From assembly GCF_900187455.1 (NCBI RefSeq), contig NZ_FYDX01000012.1, positions 32,402 through 96,401 of the forward strand: DNA of 64,000 nucleotides, read 5' to 3'. The notes beneath the pieces are model-generated. The model had not been told where the DNA came from. It saw nothing but the letters and a program-made list of their open reading frames with translations, and searched no databases. Positions 16,828-24,874 of the stretch are shown piece after piece. Both the position numbers and the translations under genes were made by a program. How positions within the stretch are numbered: position 1 is the first letter of the stretch; every line of letters starts with the position of its first letter. Source of the stretch: Pseudomonas sp. Irchel 3E13 (GTDB lineage Bacteria > Pseudomonadota > Gammaproteobacteria > Pseudomonadales > Pseudomonadaceae).

Positions 16828-18129
16828 ATGTCGGCAGGAATCGTAAAGCCATTCCCACTCTTCGACTCCTATCCTGAGTTCCGACAGTTGAACTTCAATG
16901 ACCTGTCCAAAGAACGTCCGGTTATCCTGGATTTGCTGCGCCAGGCTGACCAGTCCACTGACCCGACTGGCAGCTATCTCGCAGTAAGAGATTTCCTTCA
17001 TTCGTATGACGGCAACGAGGGGACCTTCAACTCGTACCGTACGCACGTTGAGCGATTACTCCTGTGGTGCATTCTCGTGGCCAAGCAGCCGATTTTGTCC
17101 ATGCGCAGGACCGATGCTGAGGCTTTCATGGAGTTCTGTTTGAAGCCGCCGGCGCACTGGATTGGCCCAGTCGTGAAATCCCGCTTCGTTCGCGTTGGCG
17201 CCCGGAAAAAAGCCCCCACCGATGTCTATGTGATCAACGACGCCTGGCGCCCGTTCAACCTGACCCAGCCAAAGGTCGTTCGCAAATTGGCTGACGAAGC
17301 GAACGTGGAAGCTCCCGCACCCACTGCCTATAGGATGTCGAGTGGCTCGGTCGCGCAAGTCTTCGCCGCCTGCCAGAGCTTCTTTCAGTTTTGTACCGAC
17401 GAGGATCTGGCGGACGCCAACCCCTTCAGGGCAGTCAAACAAAAATCTCGGTTCACACAGCGCAACACGCGAGAAGTGCGTGGGCGATCCTTAACAACGC
17501 TGCAATGGGATTTCGTGATTGAGACCGCGGAGCTGATGGCTGACGAAGACCCAGAGCATGAGCGCACCCTATTCATCTTGGTGACCCTGTTCTCGCTGTA
17601 TCTCCGGATCTCCGACTTGGTGGGCCGTGAAGGCTGGGAGCCGACGATGGGATCCTTTCAAAAGCAAGGTGACGATTGGTGGTTCCATGCCATAAGGAAG
17701 GGCAACAAAAAGGACAAAGTCAGTGTACGACACGACTACCTGGCGTACCTGAAGCGCTACAGGGCTACGCTCTCCCTTTCCCCGCTTCCATACCCGGGTG
17801 AACAGGCCCCTCTCTTGAGAACTCTTAACGGACGAGCGGGACTGTCTGATCGACATGTACGAGCATTGATCCAAGGCGTGTTCGATCGGGCCGTCGACAG
17901 GATGAAGGCCGATGGTCAGCCTGAGGACGAAATCACTAACCTCCGGGCTGCGTCACTACACTGGCTCCGGCATACAAGCGCGACGTTTGATGCAGAGTTT
18001 CGAGATATGAAAGACCTGCAGGCGGACCTTGGTCACGAAAGCCTGTCCACAACCCAGGACAACTACTACGACTCCCTGGATGGGAAGCGGGCCTCATCGG
18101 TGCGGAATCTCCGCGTCAAAGGGCACTAG
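16828..18129 (+). CDS. Tyrosine site-specific recombinase
   Basis: A 433-residue integrase-family protein. The N-terminal SAM-like core-binding domain covers about residues 30-210. The catalytic domain shows YLRISDL (first Arg) near residue 260, HWLRHTSATF (His-x-x-Arg) near 385, LGHESLSTTQ near 408 and the nucleophile in DNYYDSL near 418. Such enzymes resolve plasmid multimers or integrate elements. The start at 16828 has no strong ribosome-binding site; an upstream in-frame ATG at 16765 is possible. It is not IntI-like, since no extra helix motif of integron integrases was seen. Confidence 0.85.
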   Translation: MSAGIVKPFPLFDSYPEFRQLNFNDLSKERPVILDLLRQADQSTDPTGSYLAVRDFLHSYDGNEGTFNSYRTHVERLLLWCILVAKQPILSMRRTDAEAFMEFCLKPPAHWIGPVVKSRFVRVGARKKAPTDVYVINDAWRPFNLTQPKVVRKLADEANVEAPAPTAYRMSSGSVAQVFAACQSFFQFCTDEDLADANPFRAVKQKSRFTQRNTREVRGRSLTTLQWDFVIETAELMADEDPEHERTLFILVTLFSLYLRISDLVGREGWEPTMGSFQKQGDDWWFHAIRKGNKKDKVSVRHDYLAYLKRYRATLSLSPLPYPGEQAPLLRTLNGRAGLSDRHVRALIQGVFDRAVDRMKADGQPEDEITNLRAASLHWLRHTSATFDAEFRDMKDLQADLGHESLSTTQDNYYDSLDGKRASSVRNLRVKGH

Positions 18130-18389
18130 CTGCTGCCGGCCGGTGGTGGCGACACTGGTGCCGAGCAGCGCTCACCTGGATCTTGGCCAACGATCGGCGT
18201 TACACCCCATGCTCAGCCAATGCCCGCATGCATCGGTAAAAATGCCACACTCTAGGCCTCGAGGGCTTCGACTGTCGCAGGACTGAGGCGACTGCCGGCC
18301 GTTCTGGGGCCCAGTGTAGGCTCTGGCAGGATGCTAGGAAACCGAGAGAGGGATGTAGCTGAAAGCCGAGGCGGCTGGGACCTGGCGGC
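18130..18389. other. Non-coding gap
   Basis: Nothing is supported here beyond short shadow frames. The recombinase ends at one side and a convergent gene at the other; no clear terminator was seen. Confidence 0.4.
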
Positions 18390-18788
18390 TCAGTCCAAGA
18401 GTTCAAGCAATTCTGAACCTAGAAGTTGAAGCCCAGTTTCCATGCTTGTGAACTCTTCAATTCTTCCAATATGACCAGCCTTTTTTTCGTCCAGGCCATC
18501 CTGGACACCGATTAACCCAACAGTCAGCGGCAAGCCTCTCTCATCGAACGTGACCTGGCATCTGATCAGGCGGAAGATCAAGCCGTCACGCGACCTCTGC
18601 AGGTAGTGGCCTTCACCGAACCCGGCCTCAGTCAGGATACGAAATGAAATCGCCTGCATGACCTTTGGTCGAGCCAAGAGAAAGGGCACCAGCTCGGCTC
18701 GGGAAAGATTCTTCGCGTGTTCCAAGCTCACTGGGTCGTCATCTAACAGCGCAAGAAGCTCTGTTTTCATCCGCTTCACAAGCGCCAT
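18390..18788 (-). CDS. Unknown protein
   Basis: A 132-residue soluble protein, mostly helical in appearance, with no recognised family. The start at 18788 has GGAGCAGGGT before the ATG. It lies 20 bases after the gene ending at 18809 and is probably in the same operon. Confidence 0.65.
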   Translation of the reverse strand: MALVKRMKTELLALLDDDPVSLEHAKNLSRAELVPFLLARPKVMQAISFRILTEAGFGEGHYLQRSRDGLIFRLIRCQVTFDERGLPLTVGLIGVQDGLDEKKAGHIGRIEEFTSMETGLQLLGSELLELLD

Positions 18789-18808
18789 ACCCTGCTCCAC
18801 AGATTTTT

Positions 18809-19534
18809 CTATTCGGTTCGCTGGTATACCGTAAGGGCCACTAGGCCCATCCCATCTGATGTTGGTCGGGTAACGATTTGCCAGCCGGATGCGGTACCCA
18901 AATACCTCACGCCGACTTGCGACTCACCATACCGCCGGGTCTTGTGGGCCTGCTGCTTGGTTGGAATCACAGGCTCTCTGTCCGCTTCACGAACAATCCG
19001 CACAATCCGCGAGAAAACATTGTCGAGCTTGCACCCACCTTTCGTTTCGTCCAGGTATTCCATGACGCTATGGTAGGTCAGAAAGATGCGGCCGAAGGTC
19101 GGGTTTTCGACTGAAGGTTGCGGTGGAGGTTTACCATCCCATTTGACGCAGATACCTGGATGCTCCTCTGCAGTCCAACCCTTCCCTTTCTCCACCGAGA
19201 TGTTATCCAGGCCCAGCAGCTGGGTCCGAAGGGCATAGGCATACTGGTAAAGCTCTTCCTTGGAGCTGGCCACGAGCAAGAGTCGCTTAACAGCGCCGCG
19301 GGACACTATGAGCTTCAAGTTGCGGGAGGTACGATTCGATCCAGCGAGCTCCAACCAGATCAGGCAGCACCAGGCCCCATAGAGCTCAACGAAGTCGAGG
19401 ACATTGGGGCCAAGGTCCTTTGACACGTGGATGTCGATGGTTCGGAAGAACCGATCATCTCCATTGAACTTTACCTGGTAGATCCCAGGCGTGTCGGTGG
19501 CGGTTGTGCTGAGCTTGACGACTTTGTATGTCAT
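18809..19534 (-). CDS. Unknown protein
   Basis: A 241-residue soluble protein. The N-terminal part (about residues 1-100) looks like a mixed alpha/beta domain ending in a hydrophobic VDFVELYGAWCCLIWLELA-like helix; the C-terminal part is basic. No family was recognised. GAGATTCGAAAC precedes the ATG at 19534. It starts about 95 bp after the terminator of the large upstream operon, so it probably has its own promoter. Confidence 0.65.
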   Translation of the reverse strand: MTYKVVKLSTTATDTPGIYQVKFNGDDRFFRTIDIHVSKDLGPNVLDFVELYGAWCCLIWLELAGSNRTSRNLKLIVSRGAVKRLLLVASSKEELYQYAYALRTQLLGLDNISVEKGKGWTAEEHPGICVKWDGKPPPQPSVENPTFGRIFLTYHSVMEYLDETKGGCKLDNVFSRIVRIVREADREPVIPTKQQAHKTRRYGESQVGVRYLGTASGWQIVTRPTSDGMGLVALTVYQRTE

Positions 19535-19629
19535 GTTTCGAATCTCAATAGCGATGCTTGCAGAGTCGCACGTGTTGCTGAACTGCAAGCGTGCGATTCT
19601 ACCCCACTCCAGACCTTTTCCGTGGCGAT

Positions 19630-19659
19630 AAAAAAAGGGCCGGCAATTAGCCGGCCCTT
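19630..19659 (-). terminator. Intrinsic terminator of the 26-kb minus-strand gene series
   Basis: AAGGGCCGGC-TAATT-GCCGGCCCTTTTTTT on the minus strand; the TAA stop of the last gene lies in the loop. It is the only strong U-tract terminator seen for this strand between 19.6 and 45.8 kb. Confidence 0.93.
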
Positions 19660-19943
19660 CTCACTCCTTGTTTGTGGTTGCTTGCGACAATCCTTTCAAG
19701 AATGTCGGCGGCCTCCGCCATATAGGGGCCCTCGAAGAGGACGTTGTGTCCATCCTCAAGGGCCCTCGCTTGCGCCAGAATGTAGAGGCGCGATGCCGGT
19801 ACACGGTACCGACTTACCACCATAAGCCGGTACTCGCCCCTGGACCCATTGAATCCGCCTGGCGGAGAAAATGGGTCCAAGTCACTGGCACCAGGTGTAG
19901 TGACAACCTTCACTGGGTCGGCAACAAATGGTGAAGTGCACAT
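19647..19943 (-). CDS. Unknown protein after the primase
   Basis: A 98-residue protein overlapping the primase stop (TGATG arrangement), so translated by coupling. The sequence contains a VSRYRVPASRLYILAQARALEDGHNVLFEGPY segment that looks like an alpha/beta domain. No family was recognised. It is the last gene before the terminator. Confidence 0.65.
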   Translation of the reverse strand: MCTSPFVADPVKVVTTPGASDLDPFSPPGGFNGSRGEYRLMVVSRYRVPASRLYILAQARALEDGHNVLFEGPYMAEAADILERIVASNHKQGVRRAG

Positions 19944-21070
19944 CAAGCCGCCCTCCTCGCTTGTGGGAACCCCATTCGACCCAGCTTGAGCAGCACATCG
20001 TTCCAGTCGACCGATTTTTCACCCTCTAGCAGCGGAAGAGATGGGGTCAGCAACTGAGCCTGAATCCCCATTTCCCACAGCCGCTTTTTCAGGTTCAAAC
20101 CTGCTTCCTCACCGCGGCCCGAACGGTCTTTGTCGATCCAGATCCGAACGAGCTTGGTGCTTGGCCCTGGCTCGAAACCTTCCAGCAGCGTCGCGTTAAC
20201 CAGAGGGTGCACGCGCACGGCAAAGTTGGTTCCAGTCTCGATAGCCCAAGCTGTTTCCAGGCCTTCACAAACGTCGACCACCACTTCATCCCAGCTCCCT
20301 ATGAAAATGCCACCACCTGTTACAAGCCGGTCGGTAGGGTACATGCACATTTTCTTTGGACTCTGAACCGGTGCCTTCTCACCCTTGGGGGTAAGAAAGT
20401 AGCGGTGAAGAGTGATCGGTTTACCCGCTTTAGTCACTTTCGCGACCATGCCCGGGAAGTCACCCTCGAACTCACCATCCTCGTTGTAACTTGCGAGACT
20501 TGGATGGTACCGAACCACTTTGTCGACCCCCACACGATCCCAACAGAGGATTTTGCGGCTGGCCAGATACAGTCGGGCCGGTTCAGCATCTGGGTGTGTC
20601 AGAGGAAGGCTTGCCTTCCAGAGCTCGTTGAGTCGCTTGCTGTGGTAGAGGTTTGACGCAGCCTCCTTATCAGCGATTTCTTTGCGCCGAGCTTCCAGCG
20701 CTTTCTCGTTGGCCCGGTTTACCTTCGCCTGCTGATTTTCATCTGCAGTCGAGTGGATCCCCAAGAAAGCGCCTACTTCAGCAACAGCATCAGCAAAGCC
20801 ATAACCCTTCAGCCACATGAGCATCTTGAACCCATCGGGAAACGTCCCGCAGGTGTTGCACATGCCGCCGCCAGAATCCTGGAAGTCTTTGCGGAAGAAC
20901 TTAAAACCATCTCCGCCACGCCCAGCTACCCCATGAACAGGGCACTTGGTGTGTCGGCCAGGCTTCTGAAATGCTCTGTCATCGATCTCAGGGCACAGTT
21001 CCTTCAGTATTACATCCCAGCCTCTTAGTTTTGCAGCATTGCGAACCACTTCGGCCTTCAAATTTCTCAT
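19943..21070 (-). CDS. Zinc-finger/TOPRIM primase
   Basis: A 375-residue protein of the plasmid and phage P4-type primase class. The N-terminal zinc-binding part has CPVHG near residue 44 and CNTCG near residue 71. The C-terminal TOPRIM domain has the metal-binding EGLET segment near residue 270 and DKDRSGRGEEAG near residue 318. Such primases start complementary-strand synthesis after conjugative entry or at the origin. No helicase domain follows. Its leader (21071-21206) is a long, double version of the repeated leader. Confidence 0.85.
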   Translation of the reverse strand: MRNLKAEVVRNAAKLRGWDVILKELCPEIDDRAFQKPGRHTKCPVHGVAGRGGDGFKFFRKDFQDSGGGMCNTCGTFPDGFKMLMWLKGYGFADAVAEVGAFLGIHSTADENQQAKVNRANEKALEARRKEIADKEAASNLYHSKRLNELWKASLPLTHPDAEPARLYLASRKILCWDRVGVDKVVRYHPSLASYNEDGEFEGDFPGMVAKVTKAGKPITLHRYFLTPKGEKAPVQSPKKMCMYPTDRLVTGGGIFIGSWDEVVVDVCEGLETAWAIETGTNFAVRVHPLVNATLLEGFEPGPSTKLVRIWIDKDRSGRGEEAGLNLKKRLWEMGIQAQLLTPSLPLLEGEKSVDWNDVLLKLGRMGFPQARRAA

Positions 21071-21206
21071 GGTGCACCTCCAGGTAAAGCCCGAATCGGG
21101 ACTTCCCCAAGCCGCCGAAACGGAAGCTTGGGGAAGCCCCGAGCCGGGGGATAGGGTCGCCTAGAGGTACTCCGACCCTGAGGGGTAGAAGCCCCCCAGG
21201 GGATGA
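21071..21206 (-). promoter_or_regulatory. Repeated leader 1 (extended, primase)
   Basis: Two C/G-block units in tandem. The distal one (21148-21206) has C1 CCCUG pairing with CAGGG but no start codon. The proximal one has a 16-bp perfect hairpin (CGGGGCUUCCCCAAGC with GCUUGGGGAAGUCCCG) and GGAGGUGCACC before the primase ATG. This is the most divergent copy. Confidence 0.6.
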
Positions 21207-21995
21207 TTAAGCTGCTTGCCGCAACCGCGGCTTCAAAAGTTTCAGGTAGGATTCGCGCGCTTCAGCGATTGCTTCGCGCACCATCTCTCGCGTATCACTG
21301 CAGAGCCCGTTGATAGCGGGATCACGGGTTAGCCCGCCAACATTACGCTCAGCCAGAACAGCAATAACATCTCCGTTCTCGCCGAGCATGGCGACCTTCA
21401 CTTTGACGCAGAAACACTCGATCTCCTCACTCAAGACTTGCTGAATGGTATGGTCGAGATATTCGAGATCAGTATCCGATTCAAAGATGTCGTAATCCTC
21501 CTCAGGACATTTAGACACCTCTACACGGAAGTTTTGAGTTTCAAATCTTCGCAGAGAAGATTCTTCTGATACATACGCATCGAGAAGTTTGTAGCCCTGC
21601 CTCGCAAGTTCGGCGCCGGTACTGACAACATCGTCGACCAGAGCGGTTACCAAGCGGTGCAAAGCTACTTTCTGAGCTGGCCCACCGAGCTCTTCGGCAG
21701 GAGTTAGCTCTACCTGCACTGGATCGATACTCACAGAGGTCGAGCGCTCATGAACGTAGCGACATCCACTGTCTCGGGTGATTTCCAGCGCGTCAGAAAG
21801 CGTCAACCCATCCCAAACTGCAGGATGAATCTCAGGGGCCAGCCGCGCCGCAAGTCTCTTAACATCCAGTCTTCCGATGAAGCTTGCACCATCCCCTTGG
21901 CAGTAGCCAAGATCGAAACGCACCTCATCGGCGGGGTAGCCTTGCAACACCAGATGGCGTTTCATCAAGGCACCGATTGCATTGTTAATAGACAT
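21207..21995 (-). CDS. Unknown protein
   Basis: A 262-residue acidic soluble protein with a repeated leader. No family was recognised. The middle contains an acidic segment (PEEDYDIFESDTDLEYLD, about residue 170). Its position before the primase suggests a replication or establishment role, but nothing in the sequence shows it. Confidence 0.7.
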   Translation of the reverse strand: MSINNAIGALMKRHLVLQGYPADEVRFDLGYCQGDGASFIGRLDVKRLAARLAPEIHPAVWDGLTLSDALEITRDSGCRYVHERSTSVSIDPVQVELTPAEELGGPAQKVALHRLVTALVDDVVSTGAELARQGYKLLDAYVSEESSLRRFETQNFRVEVSKCPEEDYDIFESDTDLEYLDHTIQQVLSEEIECFCVKVKVAMLGENGDVIAVLAERNVGGLTRDPAINGLCSDTREMVREAIAEARESYLKLLKPRLRQAA

Positions 21996-22061
21996 TATTA
22001 GAACTCCATTAGGTTTTGGAGCTCAATACCCCCATGGGGCATGTAAGCCCCGAGAGGGTTT
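21996..22061 (-). promoter_or_regulatory. Repeated leader 2
   Basis: In RNA sense: C1 ACCC; G1 GGGGCUUA pairs with C3 UGAGCUCC (8 bp with two G-U); C2 GCCCC; G2 GGGGGU. C3 can alternatively form CUCCA/UGGAG with the Shine-Dalgarno sequence. Confidence 0.7.
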
Positions 22062-22064
22062 GAA

Positions 22065-22403
22065 TTAGCGAACTTGAATTACGCAGAACTTGGAAAGAAA
22101 AACCTCCCAGGCCAGGTGGCCATGAGAAACAACCTTTCCATCATCGACCAAAACCCGGCGCTTACCGGTGAATCCAAGATCGATGGCGTAAACAGTCTTG
22201 TCTAAGGCTTTGGGGTAGCGAGCGCTAATACCACGAAGCGCTACATAGTGCCGGAGTGCAAAAGCACGACGGACAACACGTTTTCTGCCCCCGCACCTCA
22301 ACACAGCTTCAGCCTCAACGCCACGCGTCAACGCTTCAGCTTCGCCCCAGGTGAGATTCATCGTCTCGCGTAGTACCGTTATAAGACGGGTATAGGACCT
22401 CAT
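22065..22403 (-). CDS. Small basic unknown protein
   Basis: A 112-residue Arg-rich protein with no recognised family. Its ATG overlaps the stop of the 51-codon gene upstream (ATGA), so it depends on translation of that gene and has no leader of its own. The basic RCGGRKRVVRRAFALRHY stretch near residue 37 suggests nucleic-acid contact, which is inference. Confidence 0.65.
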   Translation of the reverse strand: MRSYTRLITVLRETMNLTWGEAEALTRGVEAEAVLRCGGRKRVVRRAFALRHYVALRGISARYPKALDKTVYAIDLGFTGKRRVLVDDGKVVSHGHLAWEVFLSKFCVIQVR

Positions 22404-22555
22404 TTCTTTGCCCTATCCTTCTTGACCGGCAAACCGCAGATGTTGCTCATCAAGTCGATAAAACGCTCATCGGAGAGAGCTTCGAAATGGTGGGCAACTC
22501 GATTCTCGACATTTGGCTTGACTGGGACTGGCTGGGGCTTCTGAGCATTATTCAT
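22400..22555 (-). CDS. 51-residue protein in overlapping gene cascade
   Basis: ATG at 22555 overlaps the stop of a 19-codon frame upstream, and its own stop overlaps the next start (22403). The product begins with a Pro/Gln/Val-rich stretch and continues with a helical segment (HHFEALSDERFIDLMSNICGL). This is a chain of three coupled frames behind one leader. No family was recognised. Confidence 0.6.
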   Translation of the reverse strand: MNNAQKPQPVPVKPNVENRVAHHFEALSDERFIDLMSNICGLPVKKDRAKK

Positions 22556-22607
22556 GCGCTTGGCTCCCGGCTTGAACAGACAAAGGCGACCGAAGTGTAA
22601 AAGTCAT
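22548..22607 (-). CDS. 19-residue leader-peptide-like frame
   Basis: The repeated leader's GGAGGUACUC stands directly before this ATG, so the 19-codon frame, not the 51-codon gene, is the immediate target. Its stop overlaps the next start. It may be a coupling peptide. Confidence 0.5.
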   Translation of the reverse strand: MTFTLRSPLSVQAGSQAHE

Positions 22608-22672
22608 GAGTACCTCCAAATAGGAGGTGAGACCCTTACCCCTGACGGGGTAAGTCCCCACCAGGTGGTTTA
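22608..22672 (-). promoter_or_regulatory. Repeated leader 3
   Basis: G1 GGGACUU can pair with C3 GGGUCUC; C1 CCUG with G2 CAGG. The competing hairpin ACCUCC-UAUUU-GGAGGU fully hides the ribosome-binding site. Confidence 0.65.
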
Positions 22673-22720
22673 AGTAGTCACAGTACTTCCGAGGAAGCGT
22701 AAGACCTGAGCAGGCGTGAG

Positions 22721-22780
22721 TTAAAGCACGTCGAACACGAAGTCGACGATGATAATCACGAGATTCAGTAGATCGGACAT
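22721..22780 (-). CDS. 19-residue hydrophobic peptide
   Basis: The frame MSDLLNLVIIIVDFVFDVL follows a full repeated leader with GAGGUGCAAU before the ATG. It is one hydrophobic helix with three acidic residues and no positive charge. The size and composition resemble type I toxin peptides of the Ibs/Tis kind, or a small membrane regulator. It is too short for standard gene calls. Translation is inferred from the leader alone. Confidence 0.5.
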   Translation of the reverse strand: MSDLLNLVIIIVDFVFDVL

Positions 22781-22850
22781 ATTGCACCTCAATTTTTGGA
22801 TTTTAGTGCAAGGTATCCCCCAACAGGGAGAACCCCTGCAGGGTTGGTTT
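22781..22850 (-). promoter_or_regulatory. Repeated leader 4
   Basis: G1 UGCAGGG pairs with C3 CCUUGCA (7 bp); C3 can instead form UUGCAC/GUGCAA, closing a hairpin that contains the GAGG ribosome-binding site. Both arms differ from other copies but keep both pairings. Confidence 0.7.
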
Positions 22851-23072
22851 GCCGAAATGGCATGCTGCTTTAGGTACGCGCAGCTGACGTTATCTCCGAG
22901 CGCCACATGGCGTTGGGAAGAATCTTTGCTTGGGAAAACGCAGGCTTTCCAAAACAACCTTCTGATCAACGGTGGCCTGCCGGCCGAGAGGATGCTGTTA
23001 CCAGCTGAACGAAATATAGCACCACGAATTTTTAGATGGAAGCGGGGAGGAATACCCTCCCCGCCAACTCAC
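22851..23072. other. Non-coding gap with 3' hairpin
   Basis: A 9-bp hairpin GCGGGGAGG-AATAC-CCTCCCCGC (23042-23064) sits 8 bp after the stop of the gene ending at 23073. It has no U-tract, so it is more likely a 3'-end stabiliser or processing stem than a terminator. No gene is supported in the rest. Confidence 0.5.
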
Positions 23073-23444
23073 CTACGCACGTTTCTGGAGCATTTCGGCA
23101 CCCATTGCCCGAAGCAGGTCCAGGTGATAGCGACGAAGCTCAGAAGCCGGAATGCTGGTGCACTCCGCCGAGATCAAGTGAACTAACTCAATGAATTCAC
23201 GAAGATGCGCCGTGGTGGTGATCCCGCGCCCTGTGCTGTTGGCATTCATCTCAAGTTGAGAAACATCTGCGCGACATGCCAGGTAGATGGGACGGTCTCG
23301 TTCATCCAGTAGCAGAACGTCTGACACCCCACTGGAACCACCCTCAGGGAAGAGGTTCTTTTTTCGCTGCTCAATAATTTCTTCAAATTGAGAAAGCATG
23401 AGCTCCGAATAGTAAGAGTGTTGTTCAACTGCAGAATTTTTCAT
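23073..23444 (-). CDS. Unknown protein
   Basis: A 123-residue soluble protein with no recognised family and a mainly helical appearance. The start at 23444 has GGAGGCUUC before it and follows a repeated leader. Confidence 0.65.
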   Translation of the reverse strand: MKNSAVEQHSYYSELMLSQFEEIIEQRKKNLFPEGGSSGVSDVLLLDERDRPIYLACRADVSQLEMNANSTGRGITTTAHLREFIELVHLISAECTSIPASELRRYHLDLLRAMGAEMLQKRA

Positions 23445-23505
23445 GAAGCCTCCGACAATGAAGCCGGGGCTATCCCCAATCGGGAATAGCCCCGACCGGG
23501 AATGC
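23445..23505 (-). promoter_or_regulatory. Repeated leader 5
   Basis: G1 GGGGCUAU pairs perfectly with C3 AUAGCCCC (8 bp). C1 UCCC can pair with G2 GGGA. The hairpin over the ribosome-binding site is weak here. Confidence 0.65.
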
Positions 23506-23547
23506 TGCTTACGCAGCGTTAGGGCACCACAACAGTGGCAACCTTGA

Positions 23548-23865
23548 TTAGCACGACTCCTCGACCGCATCCATCATCGACTGCAAACGCAGCAGAGACA
23601 GTGTGCTCAACCAAGCACGTGATTCGGTCGTGGTTCTGACCAGCAAGTTAACCAGTCGACCATGCTCGTTGAGTTCAGCGACATTGGCCACCTTCGCAAC
23701 TCGCATCTGGCTTTTGACCCAGCGATACTCGTCGCGCTCTGCCGTCGTCAGTAAACTCGCGTCATCGCATTCGAACCCGTTCAAAAGCAGAGCTTCTTTG
23801 CGGAAGAAAAGCGCTTGAGCGATTTCATCGAGACCAGCTTTTTGAAGCTGCAGGGAAATGTTCAT
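23548..23865 (-). CDS. Unknown protein
   Basis: A 105-residue helical protein with no recognised family. The start at 23865 is set by the repeated leader, with GAGGCAACAU before the ATG. It lacks membrane segments. Confidence 0.6.
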   Translation of the reverse strand: MNISLQLQKAGLDEIAQALFFRKEALLLNGFECDDASLLTTAERDEYRWVKSQMRVAKVANVAELNEHGRLVNLLVRTTTESRAWLSTLSLLRLQSMMDAVEESC

Positions 23866-23925
23866 ATGTTGCCTCAGGAAGCTCGAGACAACATCCCCAA
23901 ACGGGAGTGTGATCCCGATGGGTTG
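23866..23925 (-). promoter_or_regulatory. Repeated leader 6
   Basis: The C3 segment UGUUGUCUC can pair with GAGGCAACA over the ribosome-binding site (9 bp), or with G1 GGGAUCACA (eight of nine positions). This is a strong example of the competing pairings. Confidence 0.65.
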
Positions 23926-24108
23926 ATGGCGATCGCCAAATTTATGCTGCATAGAGTTGCAGCTGACTATCGTCCTGGAACACAGTTCACAGGTGGGATT
24001 CGGTTTAAAAAACGCCCTACCGAAGAGAGCTTTTGAAACCGAACTTCCTTGAGCCGCACTACACCGCTGGCGCAGAGATGCCCCTCTTTCGAGGGGCAAG
24101 CGCAACGG

Positions 24109-24252
24109 TTATTGACCTTTACTCGCTTGGTTTCGGGCTTCTTTTACGGCCCCATTGAGTGGGGCAAAGTAGATCGCCGGTGCAGCTTTCGCTGCACTGA
24201 CAAATTCAGCCGTGAAACCCTGGATGAAGTCCTTCAAAGCTTTGCGAATCAT
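24109..24252 (-). CDS. Small PAIYFAP protein A
   Basis: A 47-residue protein with GAGGAGCUGAUC before the ATG and no repeated leader. It shares the pattern AEFVxAxxxxPAIYFAPxxGA with the next upstream small protein, so the two are paralogues. The segment is amphipathic and may sit on a membrane. A hairpin GCCCCTCGAAAGAGGGGC (24077-24094) follows its stop. Confidence 0.65.
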   Translation of the reverse strand: MIRKALKDFIQGFTAEFVSAAKAAPAIYFAPLNGAVKEARNQASKGQ

Positions 24253-24315
24253 GATCAGCTCCTCACCTCTACATGATCCAAGCATATACCTTGATCGAAC
24301 ATCTCTCAACGCGAA

Positions 24316-24492
24316 TTAGGCCGCTTTTGGGGTGCCGCCGCCAGCATCATTCGCCTGTAGCTTACGCCACTGACTGATGACACCCATGATCGCACCACGA
24401 ATGGGTGCGAAGTAGATAGCCGGCACCTGGCGAACTGCCTTCACAAATTCCGCAAAAATAATCGCCAGATGTTGCTTAATGGTCTTGTTCAT
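24316..24492 (-). CDS. Small PAIYFAP protein B
   Basis: A 58-residue paralogue of the preceding gene (FAEFVKAVRQVPAIYFAPIRGAI). Its start overlaps the end of the membrane-protein gene upstream, with GGGAGAUGCGUA before the ATG, so it is translationally coupled. Confidence 0.65.
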   Translation of the reverse strand: MNKTIKQHLAIIFAEFVKAVRQVPAIYFAPIRGAIMGVISQWRKLQANDAGGGTPKAA

Positions 24493-24769
24493 TACGCATC
24501 TCCCGGATTGCCGACCACGACGTGATTCCGATGAAGCATAGGAACGTGAGGGCGTCAACCAATAGAATGGTGTGTTCGAGAAACGTCAACACGCTGAGCG
24601 TAAACTCCGCAACGTGGTACTCGCGAAGTTTGTGAACTAGCCATCCAAGGAACACCGAAGGTGCAGCAATGATGAGAAAAATTCCGCTACCGACAAGCGT
24701 GTGTGCCAGGAAGTGCACTAAAGGTGCATACCAAGGCTTGTCGTGGGGAGTTTTTTGTAGCTTCTCCAT
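24476..24769 (-). CDS. Small membrane protein
   Basis: A 97-residue protein with two predicted membrane segments (about residues 19-47 and 60-85). AGGAGUGACCCUA precedes ATG 24769; a GTG nine bases upstream is less likely. It is coupled to the two PAIYFAP proteins downstream, which may be its partners. Confidence 0.65.
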   Translation of the reverse strand: MEKLQKTPHDKPWYAPLVHFLAHTLVGSGIFLIIAAPSVFLGWLVHKLREYHVAEFTLSVLTFLEHTILLVDALTFLCFIGITSWSAIREMRNEQDH

Positions 24770-24835
24770 TAGGGTCACTCCTGTTTCATGCGGGAGGCCC
24801 TATCCCGCAGGGATAGTGGCTCCCCGCGGTTGGTG
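24770..24835 (-). promoter_or_regulatory. Repeated leader 7
   Basis: G1 GCGGGGAGCC pairs with C3 GGCCUCCCGC with one bulged A; CUAUCCC-UGC-GGGAUAG forms the central hairpin. CUCC may also pair with the GGAG of the start site. Confidence 0.6.
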
Positions 24836-24874
24836 GATTGCTGAAGTTGAAGTGCTCAGCTGCACCTTTGCTGC

